Assembly: GCA_963777165.1 (NCBI GenBank)
Contig: CAVZPO010000007.1
Span: forward strand, 141,027 to 205,026
Source of the DNA: DYJB01 sp963777165
GTDB lineage: Bacteria > Chloroflexota > Anaerolineae > Anaerolineales > E44-bin32
Direction: 5' to 3'
DNA: 64,000 nt
The translations under genes and the position numbers were made by a program. How positions within the stretch are numbered: the stretch's first letter is position 1; each line of letters starts with the position of its first letter. Shown in pieces: positions 18,427-26,473 of this stretch. The notes beneath the pieces are model-generated. The model made no database searches, was not told where the DNA came from, and was given only the letters and a program-made list of their open reading frames with translations.

Positions 18427-18516
18427 TCGGCGGCTGACTCTTCAGTTCATCGATATTCCAGAGGACAGCGCACCTGAGCGGCCGGTGCTGAGAGCTGACC
18501 GCTCACCTTCCGCGGC

Positions 18517-19521
18517 TCAGCGCCGGTGCGCGACGTACAGATCAGCTTCGAGCATCACCCCATCGCGGAAGTAGTGGTGGACGAAATAGAGGTTGCCCTG
18601 CGCATCAAGCGTCGGCTCGCCGGCGAAGCGCTCGACGATCATTTCGGGCTCTGACCAGCCGTCCTCGGTGCGCAGCGCACGGAAGATGGCCGGCGATCCC
18701 AGGACCTGGCGCGTGAACCAGAGCTCGCCCCCATCGGGCGTGAGGTAGGGCCAGCCCTCATCGGCTGGGGTGTTGACCTGGGCGACATTGACCGCCGGCA
18801 ACCATGCGCCGCCGGCGTCCCGATCGCTCCTCCACAGATCTTTGCCGCCCGCGCCGTCCTGGCGGTCGGAGTGGAAATACAGCGTCTGCCCGTCGGACGT
18901 GAAATGCAGTTCGCCCACCGGCCCATCCGGAGGCAGCAGGGAAGCGGCTGACTGCCAGCCGGTCCACTCGCCGTTCTCCAGGCTGGCGGTGAACCAGCCG
19001 ATGCCGGACCAACCCTCGCGTGCCGAGCAGAACCACAATACGTCTTCGAGCACATCGGCGCAGCCATCCAATGCCAACTTGCCCGCGTCCTGCAGGACGA
19101 CCCGCTGCGGTTCCACCCAGCCCGCTTCGCCTCGCGCGGCGACATAGATCCCCGTCACGCCGTCAAATAACTGCTGCTCGGGCGGAACGGCGGCCGAAGG
19201 CGTGAAGAAGAAGTACAGGCGTCCGTCCGGGGCGATGAACGGCGAGTCCTCCAGACCGGCAGTGTTGATCGGACCTGGCAGCGGGACCGGCTCAGCGAAC
19301 TCGGATGCGTGCAGCTCGGGAGGGTAGACATCGTCGGCCGGCGTCCGCTTCACAGCGTCGGCAGGCAGCGCATCGAGCCGCGACCTGACGGCAGGCAGGG
19401 TTGGCGTTGCGGCCGCAGACGATCCACACGCCCACGTCGTGAATGCCGTCATAACGAACGGCATCAGGAGACGACAATCAGCGCAAAGCGAGAAGACCGC
19501 GGATACGGATCGCGTGCGCAT
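18517..19521 (-). CDS. exported PD40/TolB-like beta-propeller protein
   Basis: 334-residue predicted secreted or lipid-anchored protein; the N-terminal hydrophobic stretch ends in TWACGSS, a weak lipobox. The body shows repeats of the WD40-like/PD40 type, each with a pattern of Pro/Ser-Asp-Gly followed by an aromatic strand: APDGRLYFFF, TSDGQTLYFHS, TPDGGELWFTR and DAQGNLYFVHH. Such propellers usually bind ligands or proteins and rarely catalyse. It is the last gene of the minus-strand operon starting at era, six bases after the YhhN gene. Convergent with thyX; a loose 7-bp stem in the 90-base gap could terminate either. Confidence 0.75.
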   Translation of the reverse strand: MRTRSVSAVFSLCADCRLLMPFVMTAFTTWACGSSAAATPTLPAVRSRLDALPADAVKRTPADDVYPPELHASEFAEPVPLPGPINTAGLEDSPFIAPDGRLYFFFTPSAAVPPEQQLFDGVTGIYVAARGEAGWVEPQRVVLQDAGKLALDGCADVLEDVLWFCSAREGWSGIGWFTASLENGEWTGWQSAASLLPPDGPVGELHFTSDGQTLYFHSDRQDGAGGKDLWRSDRDAGGAWLPAVNVAQVNTPADEGWPYLTPDGGELWFTRQVLGSPAIFRALRTEDGWSEPEMIVERFAGEPTLDAQGNLYFVHHYFRDGVMLEADLYVAHRR

Positions 19522-19527
19522 GGTTGC

Positions 19528-20214
19528 TCAGCCTGACGCCGCCCTTAGGACGCCACCGGTGAGCGCCAGCTGGGCCATGTGATACAGGGCGTGGGTCGTG
19601 ACGCGCCGGCCGGGCAGGGGGGCGACGTAGCGATCCCACACCAGCGTGACATCGGAGGCGAAGAACGCCATTCCGCCCAGCGCAATCCATGGTGCGCCCG
19701 CAGTCAGCCAGGAGGGTCGAAGAAGCGTTCCGACCGACGCCCACAGCATGGCTCCCAGCACAAAGGCGTAGGCGGCCACGGGTCCGACCAACTCGGGTCG
19801 TCCCGACCGACGCAGCCCGGCTCGGATCGGCGGCAGCAGGCACGCCAGCATGAACACGATGGCTGCGCCAAGCAGCCACTCGGCGGGCATCAGGCGCGCC
19901 CTGTCCCAGGTGAAGGCAAGCACGTAGCTCAAGTGCGCCAGCAAGAAAAGCACGAGGCCGGGCAGAAAGCGCGCCTCGGGCAGCATGAGCAGGATGTCGC
20001 CAGCGAGGGAGAAGAGTAGAGCTGCCAACACAAGGAGCGTTGGCAGCGAGAGCGCACGATCGACTCCCGTGCCGATCAGAAGCCATGCGATGAGCAGCAG
20101 GATGGCCAGAGGCTTGGCGACGTATTCGAGACGTGGGCGGCGGGTGGCGACGCCGATCCAATCGACGAAGGCAGAGACGGCGGCGAAGGCTGGCCAGACG
20201 GTAAGCCAGGTCAT
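19528..20214 (-). CDS. YhhN family membrane protein (lysoplasmalogenase-like)
   Basis: 228-residue integral membrane protein with about seven or eight hydrophobic helices, the size of the YhhN/TMEM86 family. Matching segments include LAALLFSLAGDILLMLP with the conserved Gly-Asp, and the later MAFFASDVTLVWDRY with Ser-Asp. Characterised relatives hydrolyse the vinyl-ether bond of lysoplasmalogens; the substrate in this organism is unknown. The ATG overlaps the SURF1 stop (ATGA), which settles the start against an upstream in-frame extension that has no membrane character. Confidence 0.8.
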   Translation of the reverse strand: MTWLTVWPAFAAVSAFVDWIGVATRRPRLEYVAKPLAILLLIAWLLIGTGVDRALSLPTLLVLAALLFSLAGDILLMLPEARFLPGLVLFLLAHLSYVLAFTWDRARLMPAEWLLGAAIVFMLACLLPPIRAGLRRSGRPELVGPVAAYAFVLGAMLWASVGTLLRPSWLTAGAPWIALGGMAFFASDVTLVWDRYVAPLPGRRVTTHALYHMAQLALTGGVLRAASG

Positions 20215-20954
20215 GGGGTCGGCCGAGGGCGAGCGAGGGCGCGGGCCAACCAGGCGGCCCCGCCCAGGAACGAGATGGCCGCGAATGCGAACCACTGAAT
20301 CGCGTAGCTCAGGTGCGGGCCCTCCGAAAGGTCGATCTCGGTCTGAGGTTTCGGGAGCGTTTGTGTGCCGATCGGCTCGGTTGCTTCGAGGACCACCGGC
20401 AGCAGCGTGTAGGGTACTTGCGCCTGGATAGACGGCAGATTCAGGAAGCGCCATTGCAGGAGCGGAGGCGAACCCGGCCCGGCCGTCGGGTCGGCCAGGA
20501 GCGCGATCGACGGCTCATTCTGAGATGGACGGCCAATCCCGTTCACTTCGAGCGTGCCCTCCAGCCGGAACGCGAGACGCTCCCCCGTGCTGGCCTCGTT
20601 GGCCGGGATCCAGCCGCGATCGACCAGGATGGCGAACTCGGTGCCGTCGATCTCGAGCGGCGTGATCAGGTGCACGCCCGCCTGCCCGGAGTACGATCGA
20701 TTGGAGAGAATGATTTCGTGCGCCGCATCGAATGTGCCTCGAGCGTGCAGCCTCCGGTAGGTGAGATCCTGGGCGGGGTCGAGCGCGGCGGACAGGTCGA
20801 CGATCGGCTGATCCAGCTGCATCTGGGTCGCCCGATTGCGCTGCCGGCGCCCCTCCAGCCGATCGAGCTGCCAGAGTCCGAGCAAAATGCAGGCCGCGCC
20901 GATCAGGACGGTCAGAGCGGCGAAGGCCCACTGGGCGGGCCGCAGCCGGCTCAT
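20211..20954 (-). CDS. SURF1 family protein (cytochrome oxidase biogenesis)
   Basis: 247 residues with one transmembrane helix at each end, the SURF1 topology. SURF1 proteins help to insert heme into cytochrome c oxidase. Motifs seen: GLWQLDRLEGRRQRN after the first helix, RRLHARGTFD, ILVDRGWIPA in the middle and HLSYAIQWFAFAAISF at the second helix. Starts within an ATGA overlap with purB and stops within an ATGA overlap with the YhhN gene. No oxidase subunit genes are in the window. Its presence suggests aerobic respiration with a heme-copper oxidase. Confidence 0.87.
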   Translation of the reverse strand: MSRLRPAQWAFAALTVLIGAACILLGLWQLDRLEGRRQRNRATQMQLDQPIVDLSAALDPAQDLTYRRLHARGTFDAAHEIILSNRSYSGQAGVHLITPLEIDGTEFAILVDRGWIPANEASTGERLAFRLEGTLEVNGIGRPSQNEPSIALLADPTAGPGSPPLLQWRFLNLPSIQAQVPYTLLPVVLEATEPIGTQTLPKPQTEIDLSEGPHLSYAIQWFAFAAISFLGGAAWLARALARPRPTP

Positions 20955-22348
20955 GCCGACTCGGCGGCTCCCAACCGCTGGCGCAGCGCGCGCGCCAGCG
21001 TGCGAGCGCGCTCGGGGGCCTGGCCGACGTATCCGCGGACGTCCAGTAGATCCCGCATCCGCGCCGGCTGGGCGTAGCGCAGCAGGACGGTGTCGGTCGT
21101 CAGCTGGTTGAGGAGTGGGTTGGGCTTCCCGGCCCGTACGGCCTCCCAGGCGGCGAGCGAGTGCAATCGGAGACGTTCGTGGACTTCGTGACGATCGGCG
21201 CCGGCGCGCACCAGCGCCGAGAGGATCCGCTCCGTGGCGGCGAACGGGCCGTGGGCTTCGAGCAACTCCGCGGCGCGCGCCTCGTCGACCTGCAGGCCGG
21301 ACACAATGCCTTCGGTGTTGATCAGCATCTGTTCGGTCGCCAGAAATGCTTCCGGGATCACGCTGCGCCGGTTGGCCGAGTTGTCCAGCGTGCGTTCGAG
21401 CAGCGCGTCGGCGGCGTTGTGCCACGCCACCCCGGCGTACGACGCCACCAGCCGGGCAAGCGAGCACACCTGCTCGGCCTTCACCGGGTTGCGCTTGAAC
21501 GGCATGGCCGTCGAGCCGACCTGGCGCTCGCCAAACGGTTCGGAGGCGATCCCGCCCAATCCGGGAGACTGCATCAGCCGCAGGTCGAAGGCGAACTTAT
21601 GGAGCGAGGCGGCCAGCGCCGAGAGCGCGCTCAGCAGCTGGTAATCCTGGACGCGTGGGTAGGTCTGCGAGACAACCGGATGGGCCTCGAGCCCGAGGGC
21701 GTACAGGACGCTCGCCTCGAGCGCCTCCGGGGAAACGCCGGTGCCTTGAAGCATCTCGACAAATGCCGCGCCGGTGCCCACGGCGCCGCGAATCCCTTTG
21801 CCGCGCAACTGCACCCGAAGCCGCGCCAGCGACTCAAAGTGACCGAGAAGGTCCTGGGCCGTGATCGCCAGGCGATAGCCGAGCGTCGTCGGTTCGGCTG
21901 GCTGCAGGTGGGTGTAGCCGAGAACCGCCACATCGGCGGTGGCGTCGATCCGCTGCGCGAACGCCAGGAGCACGCCGCGCAGCCGGCCGAGGAGCAAGCC
22001 GAGCGCCGCTCGCTGCCGGGCAACATCGGCATTGTCCTGGACGTCGGCCGAGGTCAGCCCCCAGTGCAGCATGCCGCCGCCCACCGGGCATTGCTCGGCG
22101 AAGGCGCGCAGCTCCGCCATCACGTCGTGCCCGATCTCTTTCTCCAGTACCGCGGCGCGCTCGAGGTCGATCGTATCCAGGTGAGCGCGGACGTCCTCGA
22201 TCTGGGCCGGCGTGATCAACCCGGCCGAGGCCTGCACCTCCGCCACCGCCAGCCAGATGCGGCGCCAGGTGCGGCGCCGGGCCGCCTCGGACCACACGGT
22301 GCGCATCTCGTCGGATCCGTAGCGAGTGGAGAATGGAGACTGGTACAT
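20951..22348 (-). CDS. purB: adenylosuccinate lyase
   Basis: Catalyses two fumarate-releasing steps of purine synthesis. 465 residues from ATG 22348, chosen because GGAGGG precedes it and the start MYQSPFSTRYGSDEM is typical; an in-frame ATG nine codons upstream lacks this. The fumarate-lyase signature GSTAMPFKRNP, the GYTHLQPAEPTTLGYR substrate loop and MLHWGLTSADVQDNA are intact. It sits 23 bases after the DNA methyltransferase gene and overlaps the SURF1 start. The housekeeping role does not explain its neighbours. Confidence 0.96.
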   Translation of the reverse strand: MYQSPFSTRYGSDEMRTVWSEAARRRTWRRIWLAVAEVQASAGLITPAQIEDVRAHLDTIDLERAAVLEKEIGHDVMAELRAFAEQCPVGGGMLHWGLTSADVQDNADVARQRAALGLLLGRLRGVLLAFAQRIDATADVAVLGYTHLQPAEPTTLGYRLAITAQDLLGHFESLARLRVQLRGKGIRGAVGTGAAFVEMLQGTGVSPEALEASVLYALGLEAHPVVSQTYPRVQDYQLLSALSALAASLHKFAFDLRLMQSPGLGGIASEPFGERQVGSTAMPFKRNPVKAEQVCSLARLVASYAGVAWHNAADALLERTLDNSANRRSVIPEAFLATEQMLINTEGIVSGLQVDEARAAELLEAHGPFAATERILSALVRAGADRHEVHERLRLHSLAAWEAVRAGKPNPLLNQLTTDTVLLRYAQPARMRDLLDVRGYVGQAPERARTLARALRQRLGAAESA

Positions 22349-22371
22349 CGCACCCTCCGCACCGGCCGGCA

Positions 22372-23283
22372 TCACGGATGAACCTGCGCCAGGCGCCGCC
22401 GCGCAAGTGCGGCATAGTCTTTGTCGATGTCGAAGCCAAGGTAGTGACGCCCGAGGCGCTTGGCAGCCAGGCAGGTCGTCCCCGAGCCGCAGAAAGGATC
22501 GAGCACCACGTCATGGCGGAATGTGTACAGCTCGATCAGTCGTCGGGGCAGCTCCTCCGGGAACGGCGCAGGGTGGCCGATCTGGCGGGCGGAAACGGCC
22601 GGGAAGGTCCACACGCTCTTGGTCCATTCGAGGAATTCGTCCCGACCCAGACTGTTCTCGCGCCCCTTGCCTTTCCGGGCGAAGGACTCCTTGCTGAATA
22701 CCAGGATGTACTCATGAATGTCGCGCAGAACCGGGTTGGCGGCCGATCGCCATGAGCCCCAGGCCGTTGACGGACTGGCGCTCCCTGCCTTGTTCCAGAT
22801 GATCTCCCCCCGCATGAGGAATCCGATCTCGAGCAGATCCTGCACGACGAAGACGTGCAGAGGGATGTACGGCTTGCGCCCGAGGTTGGCCAGATTGACA
22901 CACGCCCGCCCGCCGGCGACCAGCACGCGGTAGGTTTCGGAGAACACCCGCCGCAGCAGTTCGCGGTACTCGTCGAGTGTCAGGTCCTGGTCGTACTCCT
23001 TGCCGGCGTTGTAGGGCGGCGAGGTGACCATCAGGTGAACGCTGCGGTCGGGAAGCGCGGTCATGCGTTCCGACGACCGACAGACCACGTGATCGAGGAG
23101 CGTCTCCGGGACGGCCTGTTCAGCGGCAGGGTCGGGGCCGGCGGTGGGCGGTGTGTACATCCGCCCGGCATAGAAGGACGATGAGTCATGGCTGGTGCGC
23201 CCCGGGGAACCGAAGGCGCTGGTCGAAGTGCGCCGTGAGGGCTTGCGCCTGGCGACCTTCGTACGGGGCGCCTTAGCGGTCAT
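22372..23283 (-). CDS. DNA (cytosine-N4 or adenine-N6) methyltransferase, beta class
   Basis: 303-residue DNA methyltransferase of the PF01555 type. Catalytic motif IV is TSPPYN near residue 88 and the AdoMet-binding motif I is DPFCGSGTT near 266; this IV-before-I order defines the beta class. SPPY often goes with cytosine-N4 methylation but is not decisive. A basic, low-complexity N-terminus of about 40 residues precedes the domain, and MYTPPTAG could be an alternative start. The first 11 bases overlap the end of era. No restriction endonuclease is nearby, so it looks like a solitary, possibly regulatory, methylase inside a housekeeping operon. Confidence 0.88.
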   Translation of the reverse strand: MTAKAPRTKVARRKPSRRTSTSAFGSPGRTSHDSSSFYAGRMYTPPTAGPDPAAEQAVPETLLDHVVCRSSERMTALPDRSVHLMVTSPPYNAGKEYDQDLTLDEYRELLRRVFSETYRVLVAGGRACVNLANLGRKPYIPLHVFVVQDLLEIGFLMRGEIIWNKAGSASPSTAWGSWRSAANPVLRDIHEYILVFSKESFARKGKGRENSLGRDEFLEWTKSVWTFPAVSARQIGHPAPFPEELPRRLIELYTFRHDVVLDPFCGSGTTCLAAKRLGRHYLGFDIDKDYAALARRRLAQVHP

Positions 23284-24189
23284 GGCTCAGGTAGCCGAAT
23301 TCCCGCAGGGCACCTTCGGATTGACGCCAGCCGCGCAGGACCTTAACGCGCATGTCCAGGTAGACCTGCCGCCCGGACATCTCCTCGATCTTCCGGCGCG
23401 CCAGCGAGCCGATCTCGCGCACCATCCGGCCCTGCTGGCCGATGACGATGGCCTTCTGTGACTCACGCTCGACGTACAGGACGGCCGAGATATAGGCGCG
23501 ATCGTCCGAGCGTTCCTTGTACTCTTCGACCACGACGGCCAGGCTGTGGGGGACTTCCCCGTGCAGCAGGCTCATAGCCGCCGCCCGGATCAACTCCCCG
23601 GCGAGATCGCGCTCGAAGGTCGGTGTGAGTTCTTCGGCCGGGTAGAACTGAGGCCCGACGGGCAGCATCCCGACGAGGCGCTCGAACAGGCTCGCGCAGG
23701 CATCGCCGCGGGTCGCCGAGACCGCCCAGGCCTCCGCCTCCGGGAGGAGCGCGCAAAACGCGGAGGCTTGCCGGCTGCGATCCGCCGGTCTCACCAGATC
23801 GACCTTGTTGAGCGCCAGCAAAACAGGTTTGACCATCGGCGACGAGTGGATGCGTTCCTCGGCGCGCTCGTCATCGGCTGAAGGCGGGGAGGACAGGTCG
23901 AAGACGACCAGGACGACATCGGCGTCGGTGATGACATCGCGTGCCACGGCGTTCATGCGCTCGCCCAGGCGGTCATGAGGCGCATGCAGGCCCGGGGTAT
24001 CGACGAAGATGACCTGCGCGTGGGGGAGCGTGAGGATCCCTAACTGGCGGCGGCGGGTCGTCTGCGCGCGGGGGAGACTGGAGCGACCGGCTGACCCAGC
24101 GCGGCGTTGATCAGCGAGGACTTGCCGGTGCTCGGACGGCCGACGACGGCGACAAACCCGGAGCGGAAGGGCGGCTCTGGAATGCTCAT
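23273..24189 (-). CDS. era: GTPase Era (frameshifted in this sequence)
   Basis: Ras-like GTPase with a KH domain that binds the 3' end of 16S rRNA in 30S assembly. The N-terminus (GFVAVVGRPSTGKSSLINA) is in one frame and the rest in another; the break lies in the five-G run at 24070-24074, and one missing base restores SPRAQTTRRRQLGIL. G3 (DTPGLH), G4 (NKVD) and the KH segment GQQGRMVREIGSLARRKIEE are intact. Because era is usually essential and the break is in a homopolymer, sequencing error is the likely cause. It is the first gene of a six-gene minus-strand operon. Confidence 0.9.
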
Positions 24190-24196
24190 TGGGAGT

Positions 24197-24225
24197 ATTG
24201 TCCGAGGAAGGACAGAGGGTGTCAA
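24197..24225 (-). promoter_or_regulatory. promoter of the era operon, predicted leaderless
   Basis: TTGACA (24225-24220), a 17-base spacer and GACAAT (24202-24197) on the minus strand. The era ATG begins eight bases after the -10 element, so transcription should start at or within one base of the ATG, leaving no room for a ribosome-binding site. Confidence 0.65.
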
Positions 24226-24722
24226 GCAACCCACTCGCCTCGCCTGGGCGCACCCGCAGCTGGCACGGCGGCAGACGCTGTGGGGTGGCGTTGAGCCAGT
24301 TGGAGGTCTGAACCCCTCGGAGTGGAGATCAGTGGGCGATGTGGACATGGATCGTTCGGCCCGAACGACCACTCAAGGCGACGATGGCTGGGCGGACGAT
24401 CCCCCCAGCTCCGCTTGGTGAGTCGCGAGCCGGCGTGGGGCGGTCCCCAAACCCGCGGGGCAGTCGAAGTTGGCCCCCTCGGCTGGCGGGATCCGGTAGC
24501 CAGGGACGATTCGGGATTGCCTGGTCACAAACCAGAGGCTAGCCCACGCGATCTCGGATGGGCCACTCAGAGGCTGCGGCGCTCCAATCTGGAGTGCCTG
24601 CCGAGCACCGGCCTCTATGGTCAATACTGAACAAAAGATGGTAAAATTGGTATGAATATCGAGACAGGCAAGTGGACACCACGACCGGCGCGCGTCCTGG
24701 CCTGTTCCGGGAGGTAGATCGA
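24226..24722 (+). other. noncoding stretch between era and the cupredoxin gene
   Basis: I see no convincing gene. The right end becomes A/T-rich for this genome. TAAAAT at 24642-24647 is a reasonable -10 candidate for the cupredoxin gene, but no good -35 is seen at the proper distance. Confidence 0.4.
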
Positions 24723-25130
24723 ATGAGCGGCAAGGTCAGATCGTCTCGGGCGGTAATTCTCCTTGTAGCAGCCACTCTCATGCTCGGGGCATGCGGCCCC
24801 AAGAAGGTGAGTCTCGCCATCACAATGACCGACTTCAAGTTCGAGCCCGCATCCTGGGAAGTCCCGGCCGGGGCCGAGGTGACCGTCACGCTTACCAACA
24901 GCGGCTCGGTCTTGCACGAGTGGGTCCTGCTGAAGCAGGGCTACATTGTGACGCCTCCATTCAGCGATGAGAAGGATGGCGCCAACGTGCTCGAGGATCA
25001 TGACGTTGAAGCAGGACAGACAAGCACCTTCACTTTTACTGCACCGACCGAAGCGGGGTCCTACAGTGTGGTCTGCGGGGTGCCTGCTCACATCGAGAGC
25101 GGGATGGTGGGGACCTTCGTGGTCAAGTAG
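24723..25130 (+). CDS. cupredoxin-domain lipoprotein
   Basis: 135-residue lipoprotein with a single blue-copper-like domain. The ATG at 24723 follows GGGAGG, and the signal peptide ends in LMLGAC. The candidate copper ligands are all present in the right order: His65 (SVLHEW), Cys118, His123 (VVCGVPAH) and Met128. This is the type 1 copper set of plastocyanin/sulfocyanin-like proteins, so an electron-transfer role outside the membrane is likely. Its redox partner is not in the window; SURF1 in a nearby operon is compatible with an aerobic chain. Followed by a strong terminator. Confidence 0.85.
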   Translation: MSGKVRSSRAVILLVAATLMLGACGPKKVSLAITMTDFKFEPASWEVPAGAEVTVTLTNSGSVLHEWVLLKQGYIVTPPFSDEKDGANVLEDHDVEAGQTSTFTFTAPTEAGSYSVVCGVPAHIESGMVGTFVVK

Positions 25131-25153
25131 CCCGCCGCTTTGCGCGATTCAAG

Positions 25154-25184
25154 AGGGGCGGGCAGAGGACAGCCCGCCCCTTTG
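25154..25184 (+). terminator. intrinsic terminator of the cupredoxin gene
   Basis: 10-bp G/C-rich stem (25154-25163 with 25172-25181), 8-base loop, ending in TTT; 23 bases after the stop codon. Confidence 0.75.
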
Positions 25185-25348
25185 ATTCGACGATGGCTCG
25201 GACTGCGGAGAGCGTTGTCAAGCATGCGCTCCGGTTGTATCTTGTCGGGATGCCGAGGCCGTCCCGGTGCACTCATGGAGAGAGGGGTTCAACCCGCAGA
25301 GGACTCGGCGCCAACATGCGCCAACGGTGAGCAGCCCACCCACCCGTC

Positions 25349-25378
25349 TTCACCCGGGACCTCCGTTGAGGCTATAAT
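25349..25378 (+). promoter_or_regulatory. promoter of the DUF47 gene
   Basis: A perfect TATAAT at 25373-25378 with TTCACC at 25349-25354, spacing 18. The predicted leader is about 115 bases long; no gene or clear riboswitch is seen in it. The rest of 25185-25499 holds nothing else that I can support. Confidence 0.55.
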
Positions 25379-25499
25379 GGTCGGGTTCGACCGGCTGGAG
25401 GCGGAAGAGGGTCGAGTCGTCCTTCGGGACGACCGTGCGGTGCCCGCCACGACTGGGGCAGCCTCCCAGCCAGCACCCTCGACATCAGGACGGGAAGAG

Positions 25500-26120
25500 A
25501 TGAGCATCTTCACGCGAAAGAAGACCGACCGCTTCACCGAGCTGCTGCTCAAACAAGCCGAGTACTCGCTCGAGGGCATGCAGCTGCTGCTCCAGTACGT
25601 CAAAAGCCCGGATGAGTCCCTGGCGCGCCAGGTGTCGGAGGTGGAAGGCAAGGCCGACGAAGTGCGGCGCATCCTGATCGATGAGCTCAATCGGACGTTC
25701 GTGACGCCCATCGACCGCGAGGACATCTTCGCCCTCTCCCTGACAGTGGATGACGTCCTGGACTACGCCTACTCGACGGTCGAGGAGATGGCGCTCCTCA
25801 ACGTGCGGCCGAATGCGTTCATCGAGCGCATGGTGTCCCTGATGACCGACGCTGCCCGTGAGCTCTATAACGCCATCGCCCGGCTGGAAGACCACCCGCA
25901 CGTGGCCTCGGACCATGCCGTGCGAGCCAAGGCGCTCGAGAACCGGATGGAAACGGTCTACCGCGACGCCATCGCCGACCTGTTCAAGTCCCCGCGCGAC
26001 ATCGACCATGTGGTGGAGATGCTCAAGCTGCGGGAGATCTACCGTCACCTGTCGAACGCCGCCGACCGCGGCGACGCAGCGGCGAATGTCATTGCGGACA
26101 TCGTCGTGAAGAAGATGTAG
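25500..26120 (+). CDS. DUF47 family (PhoU-like) protein
   Basis: 206-residue, almost wholly helical cytoplasmic protein of the DUF47/TIGR00153 group, distant relatives of PhoU often encoded beside PiT-type phosphate permeases and thought to modulate transport. Family features: start SIFTRKKTDRFTELL, metal-binding-like acidic/His helices, FVTPIDREDIFALSLTVDDV in the first half and LKLREIYRHLSNAADRGDAA at the end. The ATG is preceded by GGGAAGAG. No phosphate permease lies next to it here, which is unusual. Confidence 0.85.
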   Translation: MSIFTRKKTDRFTELLLKQAEYSLEGMQLLLQYVKSPDESLARQVSEVEGKADEVRRILIDELNRTFVTPIDREDIFALSLTVDDVLDYAYSTVEEMALLNVRPNAFIERMVSLMTDAARELYNAIARLEDHPHVASDHAVRAKALENRMETVYRDAIADLFKSPRDIDHVVEMLKLREIYRHLSNAADRGDAAANVIADIVVKKM

Positions 26121-26206
26121 GCAGGGTCTGAGCTCTCAGCGCTCGGCGTTCAGCGGTCCGCCGAGGCACGCGAGACACCGATAGCAAACTCTGACCATGA
26201 CCACCA

Positions 26207-26240
26207 GCGACTCGCCCACCAGGGCGAGTCGCCGTCTTGG
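26207..26240 (+). terminator. hairpin terminator after the DUF47 gene
   Basis: Perfect 11-bp stem (26207-26217 with 26222-26232), ACCA loop, followed by CGTCTTGG. Weak T-run, so moderate confidence. The remaining gap (26121-26473) holds low-complexity repeats of the CTGA/GCT kind and no gene. Confidence 0.5.
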
Positions 26241-26473
26241 TCCATCTTTGCACAACGGCCACATCTTGGCCGGGTGTCGCTTGTGGTCTCCGACGGGATG
26301 CCAGCCTCCGCCAAGACGCTTGACGCTAACCCCTCATTGTCAGCCGTCGGATGCGATCTGCCAATTGCCAGCCCACCGTCGCTGCATGCCGACGCCGACC
26401 CCCAACATGTGAACGCTGGCAGCTGATGGCTGAAAGCTCAGTGTCTAGTTCTGATCGCTAACCGCTGCCGGCT

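Noticed and set aside
22372..23283. Restriction-modification system
   Set aside because: Only the methyltransferase is present; all neighbours are housekeeping or membrane genes.
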